Of a stretch of 64,000 bases of DNA, positions 12,576 through 23,294 are shown one piece after another. Location of the stretch: positions 42,521,659-42,585,658 of the forward strand of contig NC_067283.1 in the NCBI RefSeq assembly GCF_020740795.1, given 5' to 3'. The notes beneath the pieces were generated by a model. That model searched no databases. It saw only the letters and a program-made list of their open reading frames with translations, and had not been told where the DNA came from. Numbering within the stretch: position 1 is the first letter of the stretch; each line of letters opens with the position of its first letter. The translations under genes were made by a program, and so were the position numbers. Origin of the DNA: Apus apus (lineage: Eukaryota; Chordata; Aves; Apodiformes; Apodidae).

Positions 12576-15500
12576 CCTGCACTAAACTAGGAAGATAAAC
12601 ATAGCAACAGAATAGCTGTTTTTCAGTCCTTTTCTATTTTTATATTCCCTTGGAAAAAAGTCTTCCAAAGATGACATATTTCTCCACAGCCAATCTAGGG
12701 TCATTGGTATTGGGCTTCTTTTTGCAAACTCCTTATAGGCAGTCATGATGGGGATCCACTGACCACACTTCAAAATCTGTAAACAACACTTTAAAAGAAG
12801 AACCTTGTGGCTCTGTTCCTCCAGTGGGAAAAAGCTCTGTCATATGTAAATTAGGCCTAAGGAAGCATCATTTTCAAAAATTTCAGTGTTTACTAAATAC
12901 ATGGGTAGAAACACAGAGTGTTTGTTTGCTCACGACATATATACACTGATTTATGAGCTTGTTTTGAACATTTAACATCTCAGCTCTGCTACCGGTGTAT
13001 TATTTATAACTCCAGAGCATTTCTCAAGCCTTGCAGATGCCTGAATATAAGGACTACACAAGTACAGGAAAGGAGGCAATGCCAGTAACGATGTACTAAG
13101 AGGCTCAGAAGAGCCGTAATACCATTTTGGCCAATTAAAATATTCATTCTTTCCTTGTTAACATAAAGCCTCTCCACATTCAGTTTCTCAATAAGATAAG
13201 AGTTGAAATGGTTTACATAGCAGTGCTTTAGTGAGATGGAATCTAATTGCAGTTAATCTCCCAATATACAGAAGGGTGGCTTCCCAACAGTTAATAAAAA
13301 GCAATAGTTAAGAATGAGGAGAGTACCGCTTCAAAAATGAACTTAAGAGAAAGCACAAGAATGGCTACTTACCAAATTAAAAACCTGTATAGAGAGGTAT
13401 TTGTTTCCCAAGCAAGGACAGCTGGAACAACTTATGATTATACCTCTCATTCTGGATGAAAGGAAAGCTTACCATATATGTTCCTTATAGGCCTACTTTG
13501 CACTAGTGTCCTGGTTTGAGCTGAATTCTTCTGCTTCCTTATCAAGAAACTAGATGACATGATGTTTGCTGTATAAGTAAAAGGATAATACCACCATATG
13601 GAGACAGGGGAACTAAAATATTGATATTTAAGTTTTAATCCTACTTGGAATCTGTCACTCTTCATATTGTTCTGAGATGTGAGAGAAAACTCTTTGCCAT
13701 CATAAATGAATATGATTTAGGATTGCACACATAAAAGCACTCGGGCTTCGACCTTGTGCTTCCAAATTTTTAGGAGTCTCTATAGTACTCCAAAATATAA
13801 TTGTATCATGCTGACAGACAGTGCTTACAATACTATGGAAAAACTGGCTGATCTTCAGAAGCATATGTTTATCTCAACTTAAACAGAGAATTAAGTAAAA
13901 GATGCTCAGTCTTTGTACTTAACATTCACAGCTTTCTGAGTTTCTGGTTTTCAGAACCAGTGGTGACTGTATCAATACAATTTTCTCCTATCACATTAGG
14001 AGAAACCACCTAAAACCTCTGTTTCACAGTTCTGGTTAAGACAGTGCACACAAGCTACAGCCCATAGGAGAGTGGAGGGACTACAACCAAATATCACTGT
14101 ATTTTTCCCAAGCTTGACAAAGTGACTCTAATGCTGTTAGAAGAGCATTTGAACAGTCTTCTCCTTGTTGTTACTTAACTAAATGAGTTAACGAGGAAAA
14201 CAAAATGTCACAGAGTAATACAAGTCATGTTTCTTCCCAGAAGAAGGATAATTGTTGCACAAATAAGAAAATATTACCATTCCTAATAATTCAAATACCA
14301 GTAATTAACAGCCCAATAAAAACTCCCTAGGATTTCCACACAAATCCTACAATCTGCCTGCAATAAAAAACATGGAGCATCTCTCTGCTTCAGGTGGAAG
14401 ACACGTGAAGTAGAATAGATTCAGCAAATTAAAGAACTGTTTATGTCAACATAATGGGGATATTTTCTCTAAAAAAGAGGCTCATTATCTCAAAAATTCC
14501 TGAATTTAGTCTCGATATTAATAAAAATTATCCTCTTAAAAGAAAAATTGTGTCACTCCATAAATATGTACAGCCTCCAAGCACAATATCAAAAGTGTGA
14601 TGTTGTATAAACAAGAATAATAAAAAGACCTTTGAGTAAAGTAAAAAGTTTGTGGTAGCCAGTAAAAAGATATCTTGATACTGATAGCTTGGTATCAATC
14701 CCTGTCCAGCTAGCCTGCATGGACTTGGAAACTTGTATTGGGTGTATGTAGCAAGACCTTGGTAGTGAGGAGACTGCAGGGGCAGCCTCTGCTGGAAGAG
14801 GCCAAGGGCTGCCCTATGACAGACACAATTTTTTCCAGCTGTCTCTCCAATGGTCAATGCTGCAGCCATCAGTCAAGTTGGTGGCACTTTTATGAAATTG
14901 TATCTAAAAGAGAGAAGAAAACATCAGCTGTGGAGAGGAGAAGGGAACAACAACAACAAAAAAGAGTTAGAAACAACATAGGGAACACCAAGGCCAGAAG
15001 AGAACAAGAAAGAAGGGGAGAAAGAGCTCCACAAGAGATACTCCCTTCAGCCCATGAGACACTAACTTTATACCACACATTTGATAGGCTGCAATCATAC
15101 TCACAAAATACATCTCTATCAAATTAATGCTGATAAGCTCTTTATGACATTGTGTGTCTGTTAGGTGACAGAGGACAGGAGCAGGCATGGAAGCTGCCGT
15201 ACAGTTTGGATGCTTGTGCTAACCTGCTGTGCCATGTCTCCTGCTGCTCCATCCTCCCATGTTAACTACAGATGAATCTTGAATACTGTACATAATGGTC
15301 CCACATCAGGCAGTTGGAAGATTTGTCCATCTCTGACTCACCTGATTTTGAAGGTTAACAGTTTGGCTATTCCTACCATGTGATCTCCATGGCACAAAGA
15401 AGCTAAAGCAACGTTCCTTTCTGCAAGACCAATATGCAACTGCTCTAGCTCAGAAAAAAAGCAATATTGAGATCAGAGTTATCACATAGGTCTTGCCAAC

Positions 15501-18500
15501 TTTGGCTGGTCTCACACAACACAGGCTCCAAGCAAAAAGGAGGCCCAATAAGAACAGTGTGGAGGAAGGAAGCACACAGGCTGTATGTATGTGCCAAGGG
15601 AATAGAGGTATTAAATCATCGCTTTTAAGGCACTTTTGTACCTTTATGTTAAACACAATTTCATGCAACCCTCCAAAGTGTTTTTAAATACAGAAGTACA
15701 GAGAGCATATGAGATAAATACAAGGACAAGTTCTAGAGGACAGAATTCACACCAGGAAACAACAAAGAGGCTTTTTCAAGTTATGAGATGGCTTGTAACA
15801 TTCGGGCATATTATTCCAGCTGATTGCAACATCAAGCAAGGAAAACAGGACATGTAATAGTCGCATAACCTGCCCAGTATGTCATGCAAGTATCTGCTTT
15901 GAATAGTGGCTTGGGTGCTTTGGCAGGAGAGTCTATTCCCTGGTCCTGTATTTGCAACAGCACTTCTCAGAATCAAATTAGAAATTCATTTTTTGCCTCA
16001 GTTTATGTGGCTGCTTTCCTTATACCAATTACAAATTCTTTTTAGGAAATTAATTTGAAATACTGAGTTTTTAAGTCTGGGAGCACATACCAGTAACAGG
16101 CATAAAGTGTCAATAGGGATTCCAGTGTCCTAAGATGTATTAAAGTGGAACAACTACTAAAGGAGTGATGCAGAAAAAGAGAGTTTAGCAGTAAGGACTA
16201 TTATTATGGGATCCATTTCTTCAGGATAGGATTTTAAACATTAAGATTCATTGATCAAGATATATTTATAATTTAAAAAAAAAATCAAAAACACATGCCA
16301 GAAATTTAAATGGGTAAGAATAAATCTGGGATTCAAGTGCGACAGTCAATTAACAAAAAGAAATTCCTGTGGTAAGAACTGAAGACCTGCAGATTTGGTA
16401 TCACAGAACACAGTGTCTCAGTTCACATGTGGACTGAGGTAGAGGTCATTAGAAGCCTCTTAGTAACTTTTCTGCAATACAGCAGTTTTTCCATTTCAGA
16501 AATCTCAAATAATTTGATGCCACTGCAACAGCCAAAAAAAAAAATAATAATAAAAAATTAAAAATTCAAGTCATAAAGTAGTCATTGCTGAATTCGCAAT
16601 GAATCTCAACAATGATAAGAGTCCTCACTTCAGCTCTATATGTAAGGATGAGCTGAAATTACAGTACCCCAAAGCACCAATAAGTTCCTGTTTTGTATTG
16701 CATATTTTGCCTTTTGGCACGGTTCATTCCACAACAAAATTACTTATGCTCTTTTGCAATAACTGATGCAGTTATTAATGAAGCAGTTTGCTAGAATATC
16801 TACAAGTAGGCTAGAAAACAGCAAGGAGACAGTCTGAGTTGCTAGCAAAAGAAAAGGACTAGAAACAACGCTTTGTAAACTTCTCTTTCCCCAACGCTGT
16901 GCACATTTAGATTACAAACCCAGTTATGGAAAAACATTGCACAAGTCTTCAGGCATGGGAAATCCTTCACTGATACTATTACAAGAAGGTTACAAGACCT
17001 TCTATTTTTTTTTCCCTACTGAATTAGTTAGGCACTGAAGTTTCTTTGCTACTGCAGAAGAACTTTCCAACTTAAAAAATTTGCTCAAATTTATCAGCCA
17101 AACTAAAATCAGAAGAGTTAAGCTTTGGTGAACTATGGTAATAGTCTACAGACAAGGTGCAAAAGACAATCCCTTCCCCTACATGCTGTTGCAACCAGGA
17201 ACTGCGTGGAATGTTTTGGTGAGGGACGCAATGAATAAAAATACAACTCAATGGTGATCAAGATCCTACCAACAAAAACCTCCCACCGATTTCAACAGGC
17301 TTTTTGCAACAACATAAAAATAATTTCCTTTATTCTTTATCACTCTGTTCCTTGTTATTTCCATACATCTTACTTTGGCAGCTGGTGTTACAGCTAACAG
17401 CAGAATGCCTCTTTCCTGTATTCTGCTCTCCCCTCTCATTTCAATCTACTGACAAAATTCACCTTAATTGCAACTAAGCAGTAAGAGAGCCTATATATTT
17501 TAAATGGATATAACTCTCACTCCACTCCCCAGAGGTTAGCTTTACCCTCCAGCTGGTTCCCTTAGGAGTTTGGCTGTTCTAACATAATATTTTAATAAAG
17601 CCCAGTATCTGCAGCTTCTGTGGACTTAGCATTTACATGTTAAACATCACTCTTCAGCTATTCAATGGGCCACCACTTAGTGATGCCCCTGAAGAAAATG
17701 GCCTTTTTAAAAATTTGATTTTTTGCTGATCATCCCCAAGGCAACACATTCCCCCCTACCAGAGGGAATAAGATGAAAGTTTTGCAAAAAGACTTGGTTG
17801 CAGCATTTGTCAACAACAAAGCAGCTCTGGTTAAGGTGCTTGCAAACATCAGAGGTGACAAAACACAACTCTTCAAGAAAGATACTTCAGAAATCCACAG
17901 GTTTTAAATGTTACACAGCACTTATGCATGTTGGTAAGAATATACACATGTATAATGTTGACTATGGTATTGTTTTATTTATTTAATGAAAGGCCCACTG
18001 TGTGCCTCTCCCTTGGTTTTTCTAACAAGGGTTGGGGACTTCACAGAGCTGGTGCCAGCTCACCAGAGGGGAAAAAGCCCCATTTCTTCACAAGAAGTGA
18101 AAACAAGGTTGATACAAAAGGTGCTGGTGGCAGAAGAATATGCAAGGGGTTGGCTAGAAAGAGCAAAAAAGCATTGTGCTTCCTGGCAGTTACATGCATG
18201 CAAATTTGAGTGGTTTTTACCGCTGTGCAGGTCATAGAAAATGGAAATTAAGTAGGATAATTAAGAGAGGAGAAGCAGATGAAAAACATCAACACATGAT
18301 TAAACTATTGGAAAGGAAGCAGAGAAATTGTGAGTAGAACACTGCCAGGAGCAAGTAAAGTTTCTACTGTTATTGAATTAAATGCTAGATGAAGGCCTTG
18401 TCTAAACACAAGAGTTGTTCCATTTTAATTCAAATCAATTAAAAACCTTGTTATAGTTACACAGGTGCAAAGCTCTTTGCAGATAATCTTGTATCAGTTT

Positions 18501-21500
18501 ACAACTGGCTTAAGTGATTTACAAGTATCCACAAAGGGCTGCACCTGCTTAATTAAACTGATTTAAATTTATTTTAAACTCATGCCGTTTTGTCTATATG
18601 GAGACTAATACACAGTTACTTTTAAAATGCATTAAAATTCAGATTCTCAAGGATAATAATGTGCAACAGAATTAATGTTTTTGCTCATTTAAACAGTCAA
18701 ACATTTTTAAACAAATATCCTCGAGAGCACATAGCTGAAATCAAACACCCTCCACCACATCAAGTTATGCCCAACTGTGCTACTTTGACTGTAATATCCT
18801 TCAGTTCAGGAAGCATTGTATCATTGATTTCTGAGGTCATACTAAAAAAAAAATAAAATTAAAGTCTTAACACTAAACTTATTAACTTCTTCATCTGCAG
18901 GACCACAGAGTTGGAAGGACTGTTTAAGAGACTTGCTTATTCACCTTAAATCTGAACTGCTTTTCAAATGGCTTACGGAACTAAGGTAGCTGCTCCTGTT
19001 AACATTGCTGAACTGTTCCAATGAAGTTTGGTGAGAAGTATTGATTGTTCCCACCAACCATGAGTTTGTACTTCTGATTAATAATTTATCACCTGGATGT
19101 GTCCATGTGCAGTTTTTGCTGCACAAGTTTTGTTTGTCATTCTTTCAACAGCAGACTGAACATGAGTGACACATGGTAGCTGTGTTGACGAAGGAAGAAC
19201 TCTCACCTGACATTTTCCTGTATGCAGCTCCACAACTTTCAAGATGCTTTGGTTTGCACAACCATAACATGAATTCAGCATCCGGCATCACCCCCTGAAT
19301 AATTTCATTATTAAGGAAGCTTGAAAGTTTTTGGTTTTTTCCTTAAGCCATTTGTCTATTGTTTTTCATGCTCAGAACATGAAACTGGCTTTCAATATTC
19401 AAGATGGTTCCATAATTGCTACACAAAGTCAACTTCTTAATCACAAATGTGGACATTTTTGTGGCTTGTTTTTTTTTTTTTTGTGTTCAAAGAAAACACC
19501 AACATGCACAGTGAAACAAATCAAAGCAAATTACCTTAAAACAAATGAAAAAATACAAGGAGGGGGAAGAAAGTAATAACAAAATAATAATAAAAGAGAA
19601 GATACTAAAAAACTCTTTCCCTGTCAAGCTATTCGTGTGGATTGAATGCAATTTTCATTAGACATCTTTTGCATCTCCTCTACAGAAATGTATTTCCCAT
19701 TGCAGTCATGGAAGTTAAAACCACTGAACCTTTTCATCTAACTATAGGAGTCTATGAATATCCATCTCTGTGTTTCTTAGATCAATTTTATTTGAAGACT
19801 GTTAAACCTGACCATACAAAAATTCAAACAGTATATTTACACAAACATTAATAAAAGCTTTTATTAGAACCGTGCTTTCACTGCCACTAAGTTTCATTGC
19901 CCAAGCTCCAATGTATTCAACAATACAGACTTCTGAATGGCTTGAAAATAAATAGGCAACAATATCATTTGTTATGAATAACAAATAAATGCTTTACGAT
20001 TAGTCAGCATTCAAATAAATTACATTCTGTCTGGGCTTGCCTATGTTTAAAAAAGTGTCTGATTTAACTCTGTCTCTGTAGTCAGAATGATATAAACTCC
20101 CTGTTGGATGTAAAAGTTATTGAAAAGCATTGAAATTTAAACACCATATAACCTTATCCAGACCATAACCTGCAATAATTTTTAAGTAAAACAAATTCCC
20201 AATCAAGGAATGTTAACATTGATATTAAACTCAATATAAAAAGTTTTTAAATACACTTTTTTTTCCCCAGCTGATACGCATAATTCATCATTTATGGCTC
20301 CTTAACATCTAGAAAAATGGTTGAGGGGAAAGAAGAAGAGAAAAAGGTATTCTATGTACAACTCTACTATTTAAAGCAGCTCCTCTGGTGCAAGCTTAAC
20401 TGCTGTTACCAAAAGACAAGATCCCAGCTGTGAAAACGCAAACACGCATTATCACTTTAGAAAACTAGACCAGGGCTGAAGCCTGTTGTAAAATCAGTCA
20501 ATGCATTTTAGATAACATTTGATAGTTGCAAATTTCTAGTCACATTTGCTCTTTATTCAGGAGCCAATTAAAAAAAACCCTTCACTTGAAATGCCAGTTG
20601 GTCAGCTCATTAAAAAAGCCTCACTGACAACAGTAGTAAAGGGGCAAATGTCTAACTCAGTTTATTTAAACTTACTATTGGCCTATTTTAACAGGAATAA
20701 CAAAGAACACGGTGTTAAAAAAAAATAAAATTAAAGTGCCAAACAAAAAAACGCAGCCTTTTAGGAGTTGAATTCAGTAAAACTGAACATCAAAATTTTC
20801 TGGAAGTTTTCTTAAGCCTTACATATGTAAAATGGAGTCCTTTAGTAGCAACAGTTTATCAAAATGCTCATCTTAAACCACATACACACACCTTACAATA
20901 CAGTGACTCTGCTTTTGAACCTGGTGAGCAAGTCACAGCTGTTGATTGATGCAAAGATGGAAGAAATAAAGAGTTACATTCTACACACATCGTTCAACAG
21001 AGCTTTCCACTAACAGAGCAACTTTAATAGAAAGGCTTCCACTCTGCTTACAAAGAAGCATAACCGTTTCCTCCTCTGGCAAATAAACAGAGACAACAGC
21101 AAGGACTAATTACAATTATATTAGTCAGCTAAGGCCCAGTGTAGTCCCTATCGGTATCAGTGAAATTGAACTGCAAATCTTCAGCACCTCTGAAGAGCCA
21201 TGCATGTACTCCAAAGGTAATGCCTGGAGCTCAGAGAAGAAAACCCATGCTATTCAATTTGAAAAATACAGCTCTACATAAAAGTCACAAAATAAGTTGT
21301 TGGGGTAAACAGTGCAAAGAACCATAATTTTTTTATGTTGCCTGTGCTCAGTACTATACTTCTTCTAAAAGCAGGCAGTCTCCTGCCATCGCAGAGTAGA
21401 ATGAAGGTCAGCAGGATCATTCAAAATGCCTGACAGCAAAACTTCAGCAACTTTCAATTTCTTTATTTTTTTTTTCACGTTCACCTTAGGACTGAAGGTT

Positions 21501-21889
21501 TCACAAAATATTTGAGGAAGTACATAAGACTCTCAAATAGCGTTTCACTACAAAAAACTCCTCAAACAGAAGTAACTTAAAACTAAAAACGAAACAAAAC
21601 CCCCTAGGTTTCTATCTGGCCGCCTCTGCAGCAGACTGGAAGTCCTCTGGCTGAAGCAGGGCCAGGGCAGCAAGCCCTCCCAGGCCCCGGGCAGGCCTTG
21701 CCTCCAGCTACTCCTCCTGGCTACCTGAGGGTCAAGCTCTGGCACAAAGCTTTGCTGCAGGCAGCCCGGCTTTCAAGGCAGGTAACCGAACATTTGACAC
21801 AACCGGACCGAGGGTACGTGAGCCCTGAGAAGGCGCAGCACTGAAGAGCCCGTTCGCACCATGAAAGACAAAGCAGAGGAGGCTCCAGG
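12576..21889. other. Intergenic up to the STT3B CpG island, no gene seen
   Basis: AT-rich except for a mixed patch at about 14,700-15,300 with frames of 113 and 129 codons on opposite strands and no recognisable domain. A short match to the solo-LTR start occurs at 13507. The last 300 bp (about 21,600-21,890) become GC-richer towards the promoter. Confidence 0.65.
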
Positions 21890-21975
21890 GCTTGAGGAGC
21901 AGCTGATCCCAGCGCTCACCGCCGCCGCACGGCCCCCTCAGGGCGGGGAGCGGAGCCCCCGAGCTCCCAGGGGAG

Positions 21976-22013
21976 GGATGGCTGGCTGGATGGATGGATG
22001 GCTGGATGGATGG
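21976..22013 (+). repeat. Imperfect (GGAT/GGCT)n tetranucleotide repeat
   Basis: About nine four-base units alternating GGAT and GGCT at the upstream edge of the CpG island. Confidence 0.85.
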
Positions 22014-22145
22014 CGCCGCCACACACACCTCCCGCCGCCGGAGGCGCCACGAGCCGCCCCAGCCCGGCGGGGCCACGCGACGCCGGAGCCGTTGCAGCCG
22101 TTGGAGCAGCTCCTCCCGCGCCCGGCGGCACGCGCCGCCCTGCGC

Positions 22146-22165
22146 ACTACGACTCCCGGCGGGCC
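22146..22165 (+). promoter_or_regulatory. ZNF143/THAP11-like motif (ACTACnAnTCCC type)
   Basis: The stretch reads ACTACGACTCCCGGCGGGCC. It matches the ACTACAATTCCCAGMATGC-type element at the ACTAC, A and TCCC blocks, with divergence in the 3' half. Such elements are common in CpG-island promoters, often bidirectional ones. This is a motif match only. Confidence 0.45.
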
Positions 22166-22274
22166 CCGCGGCCCGAGCCCTCCCGCGCAGAGCGCGCCGG
22201 GAGCGAAGCCGCCCTGCCGGCCCCCGCGCGCCCCGACTGCAGCGCCCGGGCACAGCGCCGCGCCCCCGGCTGCT

Positions 22275-22280
22275 CACGTG
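22275..22280 (+). promoter_or_regulatory. E-box CACGTG
   Basis: Palindromic CACGTG followed by GC, in the proximal promoter region. It is a candidate USF/MYC-type site. It is near but not identical to an ATF6-type TGACGTGG core. Confidence 0.45.
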
Positions 22281-22299
22281 GCTCGGGCGCCCCGCTCCG

Positions 22300-22304
22300 A
22301 TTGG
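22300..22304 (-). promoter_or_regulatory. CCAAT box (inverted, ATTGG)
   Basis: CCGATTGGAGC context, the first of three CCAAT boxes spaced over 120 bp. It is a candidate NF-Y site. Confidence 0.55.
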
Positions 22305-22346
22305 AGCAGGCGCCCTGCCAGTCACGGCGGCCCCCTTTCCACCCCA

Positions 22347-22351
22347 CCAAT
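22347..22351 (+). promoter_or_regulatory. CCAAT box (direct)
   Basis: CACCAATGGC context, a good NF-Y core. No CCACG lies 9 bases downstream, so it is not an ER-stress element. Confidence 0.55.
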
Positions 22352-22414
22352 GGCTGGCGACGACAGCACCCGCCCTGACGGGCGCCGCCACGCCCCCCCC
22401 ACCCCGCCGCTCCG

Positions 22415-22419
22415 ATTGG
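22415..22419 (-). promoter_or_regulatory. CCAAT box (inverted, ATTGG)
   Basis: CCGATTGGCTG context, nearest of the three to the start codon, about 600 bp upstream. CCAAT boxes usually lie 60-100 bp before the start site, which suggests initiation around 22,480-22,520 (inference). Confidence 0.55.
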
Positions 22420-22827
22420 CTGCCTGGGCTCGCCCCACCCCTTTTCAAATACCTGTCGCTCTAGGACAGGTCGTCACGGAGCTGCCGGTGGAAGCGCCGC
22501 CGCGGGGGCCGGTCCCTCCCCCCGCCGGGAGCCCCGCCTCGCCCTTCTCCCCCCGCGCCGCAGGGCGGCGGTGTCAAGCCTCGCGCTCGGGAGGACCCGA
22601 GCCCACAGCCCTCGCGCCCGCCCCCCCCCCCGGCGCTGCCCGCCGCCTGCGCGCGCGGCCGCCGGCCCCGAGCCCGGCCCCCGGCTTTCCCGCGGCTCCT
22701 CCCCCTTCCGTCACCGGCCCCGCCCCCCCCCCCCGGGCTCGCGCGCCGCGCCGGCCCCCTGCGCCCGCCCCGCGCCGCGCTGGGACGGTGAGGGCGGCGG
22801 CGGGAGGCAGAGCCCAGCCGAGCGGGG

Positions 22828-22854
22828 CGGCGGCGGCGGCGGCGGCGGCGGCGG
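22828..22854 (+). repeat. (CGG)9 trinucleotide repeat in the STT3B 5' leader or promoter
   Basis: Nine uninterrupted CGG units, 160 bp before the ATG. If transcription begins upstream it lies in the 5' UTR. It is in the same reading frame as the STT3B start codon with no stop between; the nearest in-frame stop upstream is TGA at 22789-22791. Confidence 0.9.
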
Positions 22855-23013
22855 GGAGTCAGTGAGGGGCGCGGAGGCAGCGGGCGGGCTCCGCCCCTCC
22901 CCTGCCGCGCCTCCCGCCCCCTGCCCTTCCTCCCGCTCCCTCCCCCCACCGCTCCTCCGCCTCCTCCCCGCACGCGCCAGGCGGAGAGGCTGCGAGGGAG
23001 CCCCGGGTACAAC

Positions 23014-23294
23014 ATGGCGGAGCACTCGGCCCCCGACAACAAGCACAAACCCGCCGCCAACTCCGTAGCGCTGCTCAACAGCCGCGCCGGGGCGGGCGGC
23101 GGCGGGGCGGCGGCGGCGGCTGCCGGCGGCCCCCCGGCGGGCGGAGGCGGCCTGTCGGGGGGCCTGTCGCAGCCGGCGGGCTGGCAGTCGCTCCTCTCCT
23201 TCACCATTCTCTTCCTGGCCTGGCTGGCCGGCTTCAGCTCCCGGCTCTTCGCCGTCATCCGCTTCGAGAGCATCATCCACGAGTTCGACCCCTG
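23014..23294 (+). CDS. STT3B: STT3B coding exon 1
   Basis: Encodes residues 1-93 plus two bases of Trp94 (TG|G, phase 2). It begins [12 protein letters not shown], passes through a low-complexity segment with six alanines flanked by glycine runs (about 27-52), then TM1 (about 57-80) and the first lumenal loop start, ending in HEFDPW with catalytic-site Asp92. The donor is TG|GTGAGA at 23295. The segment from about residue 49 is closely conserved in the family. The low-complexity part before it is typical of lineage-specific variation in STT3B N termini. Composition is extremely GC-rich because the exon sits in the CpG island. Confidence 0.96.

Noticed and set aside
18842..20736. Near-identical 21-bp A-rich strings at about 18845 and 20719
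   Set aside because: Low-complexity A/T sequence; the flanks do not match, so this is likely coincidence and not a repeat pair.
22270..22425. ER-stress response element (CCAAT-N9-CCACG) in the STT3B promoter
   Set aside because: I checked each of the three CCAAT boxes for CCACG at 9 bases (and at 1 base for the type II element) in the proper orientation; none has it.
21861..22865. 334-codon open frame on the plus strand upstream of STT3B
   Set aside because: Same composition effect. It is in a different frame from STT3B, stops before the real ATG, and is a Pro/Ala/Arg-rich translation without family resemblance.
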